Positions 17,076 through 26,331 of a stretch of 64,000 bases of DNA are shown one piece after another. Positions within the stretch are counted from its first letter, which is position 1. Each line of letters starts with the position of its first letter. The DNA is from Bog-473 sp963788125. GTDB taxonomy: Bacteria; Actinomycetota; Acidimicrobiia; Acidimicrobiales; RAAP-2. Location of the stretch: the NCBI GenBank assembly GCA_963788125.1, contig CAWBFN010000002.1, forward strand, positions 2,108,001 to 2,172,000, written 5' to 3'. The position numbers were made by a program, and so were the translations under genes. Under the pieces are notes generated by a model. The model saw nothing but the letters and a program-made list of their open reading frames with translations, searched no databases and was not told where the DNA came from.

Positions 17076-18563
17076 GTGAGAGAGGACGAGAGAGTGGGCG
17101 ATACGGGGAGCGAGCGGCGGAGGGTGCCGATCGCCATCATCGGAGCCGGGCCCGGGGGCGTCTGCATGGGCATCAAGCTCAAGCAGGCAGGATTTGACGA
17201 CTTCGTGATTCTCGAGCGCTCGGACGGCGTCGGTGGCACGTGGCGCTCGAACCGTTACCCGGGCTGCGCGTGCGACGTCCCGACCCACGTGTACCAGTTC
17301 TCGTTCGACCTCAACGGTGCCTGGTCCCGCCCCTACGCGACGCAACCGGAGATTCTGGCCTACATGGAGCGCTGCGCGGAGAAGTACGGCTTGCTCCCGC
17401 ACTGTCGATTCGGGAGTTCCGTCACTCGGGCGAGCTGGCAAGAGGACCGGGCCTGCTGGGCTCTCGAGCTGGCGGGCGGCGAGATCCTCGAGGCTCACGC
17501 GGTCGTCAGCGCGGTCGGCATGTTCAACGAACTGGTCTGGCCCGACATCCCTGGCCTGGCATCCTTCGCCGGCACGATGTTTCACTCAGCCCGCTGGGAC
17601 TGGGATTACGACCTCACCGGAGAGACTGTGGGGGTGATCGGCAGCGCGGCGAGCGCGGTGCAGTTCGTGCCCGAGATCGTGAAGCACGCCGGCCAGGTCC
17701 ACCTTTTCCAGCGGACCGCGAACTGGGTGCTCCCCAAGGCGGATGCTCCGTACTCGCCTGAGGAGTTGGACCGGTTCCTCAACGATCCGAGTGCACGCCA
17801 GGCGGCGCGCGACGAGGTGTTCGCCACGCAGGAGGCCAACAACGTGGCGGGTGCCGACGCCGCAGCCCGGGCGACCCGTGAAGAGATCGTCCTGGCCGCC
17901 ATGGAGGTCGTGAAAGACCCGGTCGTCCGGTCCAAGCTTCGGCCGAACCATCCGTGGGGATGCAAGCGGCCGTTGCTCTCCAATGAGTTCTATCCCGCGT
18001 TCAACCGACCCAATCTCGAGCTGGTCACCGAATCGATCGACCACATCACGGCAGACACGATCGTGACCGAGGATGGGGTCGAGCGCCGCGTGGACGCGAT
18101 CGTCCTGGCCACGGGTTACGACGCCACCAAGTATGTCTCGGTGATCGATGTGGTCGGCCGGGACGGAACGAAGATCTCCACGGTCTGGGAAGACGGGGCC
18201 CAGGCCTACCTGGGCATCACGGCCGCCGGATTTCCGAACCTGTTCATGCTCTACGGGCCGAACACCAACAGCGGCTCGATCATCACCATGATCGAGTTCC
18301 AGGTCGAACACATACTGGCGCACCTCCGGCGGCTGGCCGACGAGGGCCTGGCGTGGATCGACGTGCGCCCCGAACGAATGGTGTCGTACAACCAGGAGGT
18401 GCAGCAGGCGATCGGTGGAGTGGTGCACTGGCAGGCGGGGTGCAACGGATACTACCGATCACCTTCGGGGCGAGTCGTGACACAGTGGCCGTTCACCATG
18501 GGCGCATTCAGGGACCGGGCCGTTGTGCCGCAGCCCGACGACTTCGTCGCCGGCATGCCCTGA
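17076..18563 (+). CDS. Flavin-containing Baeyer-Villiger-type monooxygenase
   Basis: 495 residues. FAD-binding GAGPGGVCMG (~18-27) and the GGTWRSNRYPGCACD segment are typical of type I BVMOs. The fingerprint FxGxxxHxxxW is present as FAGTMFHSARW. The second (NADPH) Rossmann motif reads GSAASAVQ, with Ala for the middle Gly. C-terminal ATGYD and LYGPNTNSG support the family. It inserts oxygen next to a ketone to give an ester or lactone. An HSL-family esterase starts 88 bases downstream, the classical partner. Start is GTG at 17076 or, with a better GAGAGGA spacing, GTG at 17094. Confidence 0.92.
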   Translation: MREDERVGDTGSERRRVPIAIIGAGPGGVCMGIKLKQAGFDDFVILERSDGVGGTWRSNRYPGCACDVPTHVYQFSFDLNGAWSRPYATQPEILAYMERCAEKYGLLPHCRFGSSVTRASWQEDRACWALELAGGEILEAHAVVSAVGMFNELVWPDIPGLASFAGTMFHSARWDWDYDLTGETVGVIGSAASAVQFVPEIVKHAGQVHLFQRTANWVLPKADAPYSPEELDRFLNDPSARQAARDEVFATQEANNVAGADAAARATREEIVLAAMEVVKDPVVRSKLRPNHPWGCKRPLLSNEFYPAFNRPNLELVTESIDHITADTIVTEDGVERRVDAIVLATGYDATKYVSVIDVVGRDGTKISTVWEDGAQAYLGITAAGFPNLFMLYGPNTNSGSIITMIEFQVEHILAHLRRLADEGLAWIDVRPERMVSYNQEVQQAIGGVVHWQAGCNGYYRSPSGRVVTQWPFTMGAFRDRAVVPQPDDFVAGMP

Positions 18564-18651
18564 ACCGCGTTGCGGGTTCCGGGCCTCGCGTGAGGCGTTG
18601 CCCGCATCGACAGCCGGTCCGTGGTTCCGATTCTCAGAAAGGTGCACAAAG

Positions 18652-19587
18652 ATGCCGATCGATCCGCAAGTGCAAGTCCTCCTGGATCAGGCGGCCGCCG
18701 CCGGTCGGCCTCCGCTCCGGGGCCAGACCGTAGAAGAGTCCCGCTTCCTCATGCGATCGATGATCGCGGTCAAGGGGGACGGACCGAAGGTCGGACGCGT
18801 CGAGGATCGCGACATCCCGGGCCCTGCCGGTGATATCCCCGTCCGTATCTACTGGCCCGATGGTGTCGGGCCCCTCCCGGTGGTGGTCTGGTTCCACGGC
18901 GGAGGGTGGGTGCTCGGTGATCTCGAGACGGCCGACAGCACATGTCGGAGCCTGACGGCGAAGAGCGGCGCCATCGTTGTCAGTGTGGACTATCGGCTCG
19001 CACCGGAGAACCCGTATCCGGCCGGGGTCGATGATGCACTCGCGGCCGTCTCGTGGGTGGCCGCCAATGCTCAGGGAATCGGTGGCGATCCCGACCGGGT
19101 GGCCGTAGGGGGTGACAGCGCCGGCGGCAATCTCGCCACGGTGACCGCGCTGCAGGCGAAGCGGAACGGCGGCCCCAAGCTCTGCTACCAGCTGCTCGCC
19201 TATCCGGTCACCGACGGGATGATGAGCTGCCCGTCCTATGAGGAGAACGGCGAGGGCTACCAGCTGACGGCCGATGCCATGCAGTGGTTCTACGAGCTGT
19301 ATCTAGGCGACGGCGACCCGAAGGATCCTCTCGTCTCGCCGCTCTACGCCGAGGACGAGGACATTGCGGACCTGCCGCCCGCCCTCGTCATGACCGCGGA
19401 ATTCGATCCGCTCCGTGACGAGGGCGAAGCGTACGCGCGGCGGTTGGAGCAGGCTGGGGTCTCGGTCAGGCTGAAGCGCTACGACGGCCAGATCCACGGG
19501 TTCTTCACTCTGGACGCCTTCCTCGACGCGGCGAAGGCAGCAGTAGACGAGGCTGCCGCAGCGCTGCGCGCCGCCTTCGGCTCATAG
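18652..19587 (+). CDS. HSL-family esterase/lipase (alpha/beta hydrolase fold)
   Basis: 311 residues from the ATG at 18652. Oxyanion motif HGGGW (82-86), nucleophile Ser156 in GGDSAGGN, catalytic Asp252 in EFDPLRDE and His282 in IHGFF: a complete hormone-sensitive-lipase triad. Secretion signal absent, so cytoplasmic. Directly follows the BVMO-like monooxygenase in the same direction, so hydrolysis of the ester or lactone it makes is the likely role (inference from context). Confidence 0.94.
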   Translation: MPIDPQVQVLLDQAAAAGRPPLRGQTVEESRFLMRSMIAVKGDGPKVGRVEDRDIPGPAGDIPVRIYWPDGVGPLPVVVWFHGGGWVLGDLETADSTCRSLTAKSGAIVVSVDYRLAPENPYPAGVDDALAAVSWVAANAQGIGGDPDRVAVGGDSAGGNLATVTALQAKRNGGPKLCYQLLAYPVTDGMMSCPSYEENGEGYQLTADAMQWFYELYLGDGDPKDPLVSPLYAEDEDIADLPPALVMTAEFDPLRDEGEAYARRLEQAGVSVRLKRYDGQIHGFFTLDAFLDAAKAAVDEAAAALRAAFGS

Positions 19588-19634
19588 CGGCCACGGGCTG
19601 GCCCCCTGCGAGTTGACGATGTGCAGACCCACCC

Positions 19635-19656
19635 ATAGACTCATGAATGGATTTAT
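19635..19656 (+). promoter_or_regulatory. Putative operator: ATAGAC-N6-ATGGATTTA
   Basis: ATAGACTCAT and ATGGATTTAT start 12 bases apart, ~180 bases upstream of the acyl-CoA ligase start. The first ten bases are identical to those of the site at 12316. The surrounding 19588-19834 has no gene. Confidence 0.55.
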
Positions 19657-19834
19657 AGCCGTCCGTTTCGATTTCGGCTGTAATGGGGCGAGCAGACGGG
19701 GCCCAGGTACGCAGAACCCTGTCACACGGCCAGGTGCCACGTGTCCCCTCGGTTCGATCGGAGGAATGGCGAGAAGGTTCGCACGTGCGTCAGTGGACGA
19801 GTGACCGCGGTTGCTCGCGAGGAGGGGAGGGGAG

Positions 19835-21433
19835 ATGGGTTCGGACAACACCACGATTCGCCTCCTCGAGATAGCCGCCGAGAAGTGGCCTGACGCCGAG
19901 GCACTCGTCGACGGCGACGTCCGCCTGACGTTCGCTGGCCTGCATCGGACCGTGAGGCGCGCCGCGGGTGCCGCGATGGCCGCGGGAATCGGCAAAGGCG
20001 ATCGCGCCGCGATCTGGGCGCCCAACTCCTGGCAGTGGGTCGTGGCGGCTCTCGGCGTGCAGGCGGCCGGCGGTGTCCTGGTGCCCATGACCACCCGCTA
20101 CCGAGGCAACGAAGCCGCCTATGTGCTCGGGCGCACGAGCGCGCGTCTGCTGTTCACCGTGGAGGGCTTCCTCGGGATTGACTACGTGAGCTTGCTCGAG
20201 GGTCACGACACGAATGTGGAGCGGACGGTCTTGTTCGACTCTCCGTCATGGAACGAGTACATGGACAGCGGCACGGACGACGATCCACCCGTGGTCACCG
20301 ACGAGGACCTGGCCGACATCATCTTCACGTCGGGGACGACCGGGCGACCCAAAGGGGTCATGTCGACGCAAACGCAAACGGTCAATGTCCCTCGAGCGTG
20401 GGCGGCGTGCGTCGGGCTCCGAGCCGGGGACCGATACCTGCTCGTGAGTCCCTTCTCCCATACCTCGGGGTACAAGTGCGGCTTCATCGGGGCGATCCAT
20501 TCCGGCGCGACGACGTATCCGGTCGCGGTAGCCGACATGTCCGTCCTGCTCGAAATGGTGAGCCGGGAACGGATCACCATGCTCCCAGGCACCCCGACGC
20601 TTTTCTACTCGATTCTCAACCATCCCGAGCGGGACACGTACGACCTCTCGTCGCTTCGGCTGTCTGCGATCGGGGCGGCATCGGTCCCGGTCGACCTGGT
20701 CAAGCGCATGCAGGACGAGCTGTTCGAAACAGTGGTGACGGGCTACGGTCTCACCGAGACCACAGGCGTCTCTACGATGTCCCGCTTCGACGATTCGCCG
20801 GAGATCATCTCGCGTACGGTCGGTCGGGCACTTCCCGGCGTTGCCATCCGCATCGTCGATGCGACCGGAACGGACGTCGACACCGGTGTCGCCGGTGAGG
20901 TCCTCGTGCGGGGCTACAACGTCATGAAGGGGTACTTCGGGGACCCGCAACAGACGGCCGAGGCCATTGACGCCGAAGGATGGTTGCACACCGGTGATGT
21001 CGGCACTCTTGACGACGCCGGCTACCTCGCAATTACCGACCGCCTGAAGGACATGTACATCGTCGGCGGCTTCAATGCGTACCCAGCGGAGATCGAAGCC
21101 GACCTGCTGCGCCACCCTGATGTCGGCATGGTCGCCGTGATCGGGATTCCAGACGAGCGGATGGGCGAGGTCGGGATGGCGTTCGTCGTGCTGAAGCCCG
21201 GGGCCTCGACGACGGGCGACGAGATCATCGCGTGGTCGCACGACGAGATGGCAAACTACAAAGTGCCGCGTCGGGTCGCCATCGTCGAGGCCTTGCCGCT
21301 GAACGCCGTCGGCAAAGTGGTCAAGCCCGAGCTCCGGGCCGTGGCGTGCTCAGAGTTGGCCGGCGAAACGTCACCTCGCCTCATCACACAGGCAGCAGGA
21401 ACTGCAGCAGGAACTACGGACGAGGAGGCTTGA
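19835..21433 (+). CDS. Acyl-CoA synthetase (FadD3-like AMP-forming ligase)
   Basis: 532 residues from an ATG behind GGAGGGGAGGGG. AMP-binding P-loop IIFTSGTTGRPKG, adenine motif YGLTETTG, hinge GDVGTLDDAGYLAITDRLKDMYIVGGFN, and C-terminal Lys in NAVGKVVKPEL. It makes an acyl-CoA from a carboxylic acid, ATP and CoA in the cytoplasm. The N-terminal layout and size resemble mycobacterial FadD3, which activates a bicyclic propanoate from sterol rings C/D; I infer only that a cyclic or branched acid is likely. It heads a run of three genes (next start one base after its stop). Confidence 0.92.
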   Translation: MGSDNTTIRLLEIAAEKWPDAEALVDGDVRLTFAGLHRTVRRAAGAAMAAGIGKGDRAAIWAPNSWQWVVAALGVQAAGGVLVPMTTRYRGNEAAYVLGRTSARLLFTVEGFLGIDYVSLLEGHDTNVERTVLFDSPSWNEYMDSGTDDDPPVVTDEDLADIIFTSGTTGRPKGVMSTQTQTVNVPRAWAACVGLRAGDRYLLVSPFSHTSGYKCGFIGAIHSGATTYPVAVADMSVLLEMVSRERITMLPGTPTLFYSILNHPERDTYDLSSLRLSAIGAASVPVDLVKRMQDELFETVVTGYGLTETTGVSTMSRFDDSPEIISRTVGRALPGVAIRIVDATGTDVDTGVAGEVLVRGYNVMKGYFGDPQQTAEAIDAEGWLHTGDVGTLDDAGYLAITDRLKDMYIVGGFNAYPAEIEADLLRHPDVGMVAVIGIPDERMGEVGMAFVVLKPGASTTGDEIIAWSHDEMANYKVPRRVAIVEALPLNAVGKVVKPELRAVACSELAGETSPRLITQAAGTAAGTTDEEA

Positions 21434-21829
21434 GTGGCAGCAGACTCAGGAGCGGCGAAGCTCTGGCGGTACATGGCCGATGCGGTCATGAGGGGCGACT
21501 TGGACGAAGCCCGGACGTGCGTGACGGACGGCTTCGAATGGGAGGTCATGGGCCGGTTCCCCTACGCGGGGCGCTACCACGGTGTCGAGGGCCTCGCCGC
21601 GCTCCTCAACGGAGTACGTGAGGGGAGCGGGGGTACGTTCCACATGACTCCGGAACTGAGCTTCGGTGATGATGACGCCGCGGTCGTGGTCGGGCACGTC
21701 ACTGCGTCTCGTCCAGGAAAGACGTTGGATGCGCAGAACGTGTTCATCGTGCACTGTGAGGAGGGCAAGATCACGCACGGTTCGACGGTGCCGGTGGACC
21801 AGTACGCCTACGACGAGTTTTGGGAGTGA
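21434..21829 (+). CDS. SnoaL-like / NTF2-fold protein
   Basis: 131 residues with a GTG start immediately after the ligase stop, so translationally coupled. The alpha+beta cone pattern is visible: an N-terminal helix (LWRYMADAVMRGDLDEARTC), WEVMGRFPYAGRYHGVEGL, then alternating strands VVVGHVTASRPGK and NVFIVHCEEGKITHG. Members include small hydratases, cyclases and isomerases of polyketide and steroid metabolism, and many of unknown function. Role here unknown but probably in the same pathway as the ligase. Confidence 0.85.
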   Translation: MAADSGAAKLWRYMADAVMRGDLDEARTCVTDGFEWEVMGRFPYAGRYHGVEGLAALLNGVREGSGGTFHMTPELSFGDDDAAVVVGHVTASRPGKTLDAQNVFIVHCEEGKITHGSTVPVDQYAYDEFWE

Positions 21830-21896
21830 GCGGCAGCCGGCTGCGTTCGAGCCACCGGGCCGACGAAGGATCGGGAAGAGTCAAGGGAGAGATAGC

Positions 21897-22995
21897 GTGC
21901 CTCGAGCAATAGTCATGCGCGGCAAGGACGTTCCACTAGAAGTGGAAGCGCTCGACCTATCGGGTCCCGGCCCCGAACAGATTCGGGTCCGTCTCGGCGC
22001 ATCGGGGGTGTGCCACTCCGACCTGCACATCTACAACGCCGGCGCACCGAATATGCATCTGCCGATGGTCCTCGGTCACGAGGGGGCCGGCGAGGTGATC
22101 GACGTCGGCGCAGACGTCGACGAGTTCGCGGTGGGCGATCATGTCGTACTGTGCACGGTGACGCAGTGTGGTACGTGCACCTACTGCCGGAGTGGCACGC
22201 CCACCTTGTGTGTCACCTATCCCAAGACGGTCACCGGCACCTTGCCCGACGGACGCATGCCCCTCTCTTTGGGAGGTAGTCCGGTGGGGCAGATGGCGGG
22301 TCTGGGCTGCTGGAGCGAGGAAACGGTCGTCCATCGCCGCTCGGCGGTGAAGATCGACCGCGCCATGCCGTTCGCCTCGGCGGCCTTGCTCGGCTGCGGG
22401 GTCGTCACGGGCTACGGCGCGGTGGCGAACGTTGCCCAGGTGCAGTCCGCGGACTCCATGACCGTGGTGGGATGTGGCGGGCTCGGGCTCAGTGCGATCC
22501 AGGCCGGTCGGATTGCCGGTGCCGAGCAGATCATCGCCGTCGATGTCAACCAGACGAAGCTGGACATGGCGAAGACGTTCGGAGCTACGGACGTCGTCGA
22601 TTCATTGAGCGGCGACCCGGTCCAGCAGGTGCGGGATCTGACCGGCGGCCTGGGAACGACGTTCGCGTTCGACTTCGTCGGCACTGCTCAAGACGGCGCG
22701 TGACTCGCTGGCGATGGCCCGCAGGGGGGGGACCTTGGTCCTGACCGGGCTGGGCAATCCGGAACTTGCGTTCAACGTCAACGACCTCATCCGGGCCGGG
22801 CGGACGATCAAGGGAAATCTGATGGGCATGGGGGATTTCCGGACCGGCTACGCCAAGTTGGTCGCGCTCTATCAAGACGGTTCGCTCCAGCTCGACCAGC
22901 TCGTCTCCCAGCGGCTCGAACTCGACCAGGTCCAGTTGGCGTTCGACGCCATGGCGGAAGGCGACGTGGCACGCTCGGTGTTCATCACCGCCTGA
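21897..22995 (+). pseudogene. Zinc-dependent alcohol dehydrogenase, interrupted by a single-base frameshift
   Basis: GTG start with GGGAGAG upstream. Residues 1-~265 read in one frame: catalytic Zn ligands Cys39 and GHE at 60-62, structural Cys cluster CGTCTYCRSGTPTLC, coenzyme-binding VVGCGGLGLSAIQAG. At ~22683-22695 the frame ends in a TGA (22701), while the remainder (RDSLAMARRGGTLVLTG to SVFITA) continues in the +1 frame to the stop at 22993. One extra base between FVGTAQ and TARDS explains it. Both halves are otherwise intact, so this is either a recent mutation or a sequencing/assembly error. An intact protein would be ~365 residues and oxidise an alcohol to an aldehyde or ketone. Confidence 0.85.
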
Positions 22996-23047
22996 CGGCT
23001 CGGTGTTCATCACCGCCTGACAGTTCGGTGTTCATCACCGCCTGACG
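22973..23047 (+). repeat. 25-bp tandem repeat x3 carrying the alcohol dehydrogenase stop codon
   Basis: Units begin at 22973, 22998 and 23023 (GCTCGGTGTTCATCACCGCC + TGACG), with a partial fourth start at 23048. Only two or three positions vary. The first TGA (22993) is the gene's stop; those at 23018 and 23043 lie in the other two frames. TTCATC also provides TGA on the opposite strand in each copy, downstream of the convergent LLM gene. Confidence 0.92.
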
Positions 23048-23094
23048 GCTCGGTCCGCACCCGATCCCCGATGCGCGGAGTCGGGTCGTAGCGT

Positions 23095-24219
23095 CTAGCC
23101 GGTGGCGGGCACGGTTTCGGGCACGGCGCCGTAGGTGACGCCGATGTCCCCGCCGACGTCGTGGCGCTGGAGCTGGGGCAGGACCTCGGTGGCGAACAGA
23201 TCGAAGTTTGCCTCGGCCTCGCGGCCCGGCATGCCGCCGAAGGCGAGCGGTACGACGAGGGAGCCGGCGTCGCAGCGGGTCGCGTAGTCGAGGAGCTTGT
23301 CGGCGACCTCGTTGGGGCTGCCCCAGACCTGCAGGTCGGCGAGGAACCCGTTGAACTTCTCGAGCCCGTGTTTGGCGATGTTGTTGGCGAGTGCCCCGTA
23401 GTACTCGTAGCCTTCGATCTCGGCGAACCCGACGTTGTCGAACTCGTAGTGCTCGACGGTCGAGCGGGCCCAACGCTGCAGGTACACCTCACGAATGCGT
23501 TGGGCGGCGGCACGGTCCTTGCTCACCCCGGCGACGACCACCAGGATCGGCTTGGGAGCCTCGAACCCGTTGAGCTCCACGTAGCGCTCGCGGTAGGTGG
23601 CGAGCTCGGCTTCGGCGATCTCCCAGGGCTTCTGGGCGATCACCATCAGCCCCACCCCGAGGCTGGCCATGAGCTCCATGGACTGCGGGGATACCGCCGA
23701 CGCGAAGGTCCGACCCCGGAAGCTGGCCAGTGGGTGGGGTCGTATGGCGGCCCGGGGCTGGTGGTACATCTCGCCGTCGTATTCGATATAGCCGGTCTCG
23801 AGTGCTTCCAAGATGGCCTCGGTGTACTCGGTGAACCTTCGGCGCGACTCGCCCATGGGCACCCGGAACCGTTCGAACTCGACACGCCCGAGGCCCCGGC
23901 CGATCCCCAGGATGGCCCGGCCTTGGGAGAGATGGTCGAGCATGGAGAAGCTCTCGGCCACCCGCACCGGGTCATGCCACGGCAACACCGTCACCATCGT
24001 GCCCAGCTTCACCCGAGTGGTCTGGGCCGCCACCCAGGCCAAGAACATTGGGGTCTGCGAGGTCAGCTGGTAGTCCGAGAAGTGATGCTCTGAGGCCCAC
24101 ACCGAGTCGAAACCGGCCGTTTCGGCGCGGGCGGCCATGGCTATCTCACGACGCATCACCTCTGCATCGGTCGTGTGGCCGTCGATATTGGCGAACTGGA
24201 GACCAAATCCAATGTGCAT
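23095..24219 (-). CDS. LLM class flavin-dependent oxidoreductase
   Basis: 374 residues. Bacterial luciferase-like barrel: N-terminal strand HIGFGLQFANIDG, AGFDSVWASEHHFSDYQ with the His pair, VKLGTMVTVLPWHDPVRVAE, GRAILGIGRGLGRVEFERF and a late GSPNEVADKLLDY. Such proteins use FMNH2 or F420H2; the cofactor cannot be told here. The promoter side overlaps a TATGATAGTAAGTACTC element just before the ATG. Convergent with the alcohol dehydrogenase. Confidence 0.92.
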   Translation of the reverse strand: MHIGFGLQFANIDGHTTDAEVMRREIAMAARAETAGFDSVWASEHHFSDYQLTSQTPMFLAWVAAQTTRVKLGTMVTVLPWHDPVRVAESFSMLDHLSQGRAILGIGRGLGRVEFERFRVPMGESRRRFTEYTEAILEALETGYIEYDGEMYHQPRAAIRPHPLASFRGRTFASAVSPQSMELMASLGVGLMVIAQKPWEIAEAELATYRERYVELNGFEAPKPILVVVAGVSKDRAAAQRIREVYLQRWARSTVEHYEFDNVGFAEIEGYEYYGALANNIAKHGLEKFNGFLADLQVWGSPNEVADKLLDYATRCDAGSLVVPLAFGGMPGREAEANFDLFATEVLPQLQRHDVGGDIGVTYGAVPETVPATG

Positions 24220-24403
24220 GAGTACTTACTATCATACCGGCGCCCCGGGCGCCAGCTCACCACCCAAAAAATCCATCCGATCTCGCCTCCCACCAGCCAC
24301 CCTGCACCGCGGACCACGCTGGTCCCGGTGCAGTCAAACAAAGAAACTCGCAGCGGGGAGCTAGACTTGCTGCGTCCAAGGGGGACGTTCCGAAGGAGAG
24401 TCG

Positions 24404-25297
24404 ATGCCGCCGCCTCGAAGACAGAACAGCGCTGTCGACGCCCTGGTTGAGGCACTCCGTCACGACATCAGGAGCGGGAAGCTGCGGCCGGGTCAGCGTA
24501 TCGACCTCGATGAGTGGGGTGAGGGGATGGGCGCGAGCCGCACCCCCGTGCGGCTCGCCCTGGAACGGTTGGAGGCCGAGGGGTTCGTCAAGCTGTCGGG
24601 GCGACGCGGGGCGACCATCATCGATGTGACGCTGAACCACATCGAAGACGTCTTGTGCACCCGCTTGGTGCTCGATGCCACGCTGGGCCGGGTGGGGGCG
24701 AGGAACATCACGCAGCCGGATCTCGACGTACTCGAGTCGCTGCTCGAACAGATCGAAGCGATCAAGCTCCCCGAGGAGCACGCCAAGATGGTGGACCCCG
24801 CCCAGCGTTTCCACGCGCAGCTGTTCCACGCGGCGGGCGCTCCGATGATGCACCGGCTGGCGATGCAGTCCGTACACCACACGGACGTGTTCCTGAGCAG
24901 CATGTGGTTTACCAACCGGCGGATCGCCGACGTTGGCAAGGCGTATTTCGCCCAGCTGTACGCCGCATGTCTCGCAAGGGATGGTGACCGCGTCAGCGAG
25001 CTCATCCGCGGCTACCGGGTGGATATGGCGGGAGTGGTCCTCCAAGATCGCGTACGGACCGAAGACCTTCGAATCCTTCCGGGGGCGCTCACACCCGCTG
25101 AGTTCCAGCAGTTGCGGGCGATCGTCGACGAGGGGAACGACCCGGTCGGGCCCTCCGGCAACGCGGCCCTTACCGCCGGCGGTCAACGCCGGCAGGCGAA
25201 TGTCTCCAAATCCGCGTACTCGGTCAAGAACGGCCGAAGTGCAAGCGCTAAGGTTTCGGCCCGCGGCCGCGCTCGTCCGAAACTCGAGACCGCATGA
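24404..25297 (+). CDS. GntR-family transcriptional regulator (FCD type)
   Basis: 297 residues, ATG with AAGGAGAG upstream. Residues ~10-75 are a GntR winged helix: LRHDIRSGKLRPGQRIDLDEW, SRTPVRLALERLEAEGFVKLSGRRGATI. Residues ~80-225 are an all-helical FCD effector domain with metal/ligand His in FHAQLFHAAG. A basic, Lys/Arg/Ser-rich tail of ~60 residues (after 225) is unusual for the family. It probably controls neighbouring catabolic genes in response to a carboxylate; it is one candidate for the ATAGAY-N6-ATRGATYHA sites. Confidence 0.93.
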   Translation: MPPPRRQNSAVDALVEALRHDIRSGKLRPGQRIDLDEWGEGMGASRTPVRLALERLEAEGFVKLSGRRGATIIDVTLNHIEDVLCTRLVLDATLGRVGARNITQPDLDVLESLLEQIEAIKLPEEHAKMVDPAQRFHAQLFHAAGAPMMHRLAMQSVHHTDVFLSSMWFTNRRIADVGKAYFAQLYAACLARDGDRVSELIRGYRVDMAGVVLQDRVRTEDLRILPGALTPAEFQQLRAIVDEGNDPVGPSGNAALTAGGQRRQANVSKSAYSVKNGRSASAKVSARGRARPKLETA

Positions 25298-25307
25298 TCG
25301 GTGCCCG

Positions 25308-25330
25308 CTAACGGTCTTCGCCGTTAGTTT
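25308..25330 (+). terminator. Hairpin between convergent genes (7-bp perfect stem)
   Basis: CTAACGG (25308-25314), loop TCTTCG, CCGTTAG (25321-25327), then TTT. It lies 10 bases after the GntR stop and overlaps the TAA of the convergent LLM gene. The short U run suggests termination mainly of the rightward transcript. Confidence 0.6.
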
Positions 25331-26253
25331 GCCGGCGTCGATGGATGCTGCGCCTCTGTGAGCAGGCCGCGCGCGGTTGCCAACTCCATCATCGCCTCGA
25401 GCTGTTCGAGATAGTGACCGACGGAGTCGTGGGGGAACCGCAGCGTCAGCTTCGTTGCCCCCATTTCGGACAGGGCGGCGACCCTTTCGGCCGTCTCGTC
25501 CGGTGCGCCCTGAGGGTCGAGCACAGTGCTGACTGCCACGTGCAGAGGGTGCCGGCGTGCGTGCCATGTGTCCGTTTCCGCGGCCTCGGCGATCCAAATC
25601 CGCAGCTGCTCATCGGAGAGAGCGAAGGGGCACCAGGCGTCGCCCAATTCGACGGCACGCCGGAGTGATCGGCGCGTTTGCCCCCCGACCCAGATGGGGA
25701 TGTCCTGTTGGAGTCCGCACGGATCGACGACCATGCCGGAGAATGTGAAGTACGGCCCTTCGTACTCCGGAATGGACCGTCCGAACGACGCCCGTATGGC
25801 CTGAAGGGCGTCGTCGCTTCTGGCGTTGCGGTCCTCGAACGGGATGCCGAGTAGCTCGAACTCCGGCTTGAGGTATCCGACACCGACTCCGAGATTCAGT
25901 CTGCCACGGCAGATCCGATCGAGCGATCCGTAGCGCTTGGCGACGTCGAGGGGGTGGTGGTACGACAGGACGAGTACGAGCGTCGTGAAACGGATACGAC
26001 GGGTCCGAGCCGCGAGGTAGGCGAACGTGGGGAGGGGATCCCAGTACCGTGCCCCCGGCCTTTGACCACCTCCGAATCCACCTTCGTGATCGACCGGTAT
26101 GGCTACATGTTCACTGCACGTCATGTAGTCGTAGCCCAGGCCGTCAGCGGCCTCGGCGATTCTGGCGACGTCGTCGATTGTCCCGTCCATCTCCCACACG
26201 GCGTGCTTCCCGGGACTGAGAGACAGTACCGGCGTCAAGAGGCCGAATTGCAT
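25324..26253 (-). CDS. LLM class (TIGR03619-like) F420-dependent oxidoreductase
   Basis: 309 residues from the ATG at 26253, with GGAGG six bases upstream (the frame opens 17 codons earlier without a site). Features: MQFGLLTPVLSLSPG, LGYDYMTCSEHVAIP, TFAYLAARTRRIRFTTLVLVLSYHHPLDVAK, GRLNLGVGVGYLKPEFELLG and IPIWVGGQTRRSLRRAVELGD. These are typical of actinobacterial luciferase-like proteins that often use F420. Substrate unknown. The stop codon sits within the terminator hairpin shared with the GntR gene. Confidence 0.9.
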   Translation of the reverse strand: MQFGLLTPVLSLSPGKHAVWEMDGTIDDVARIAEAADGLGYDYMTCSEHVAIPVDHEGGFGGGQRPGARYWDPLPTFAYLAARTRRIRFTTLVLVLSYHHPLDVAKRYGSLDRICRGRLNLGVGVGYLKPEFELLGIPFEDRNARSDDALQAIRASFGRSIPEYEGPYFTFSGMVVDPCGLQQDIPIWVGGQTRRSLRRAVELGDAWCPFALSDEQLRIWIAEAAETDTWHARRHPLHVAVSTVLDPQGAPDETAERVAALSEMGATKLTLRFPHDSVGHYLEQLEAMMELATARGLLTEAQHPSTPAN

Positions 26254-26331
26254 GACCGCCTCCACGTTCCGCACGTTCCACACGTTTCGGCGCGATCGGT
26301 GCACGCGGACACAGCTGGCACGGGGCGTAGG

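Noticed and set aside
16911..17585. N-terminal 225-codon extension of the aldo/keto reductase
   Set aside because: It is antisense to the start of the BVMO gene, and the AKR fold begins precisely at the TTG with a ribosome site.
22973..23047. CRISPR-like repeat
   Set aside because: The 25-bp units are directly adjacent with no spacers, overlap a stop codon and there are no cas genes.
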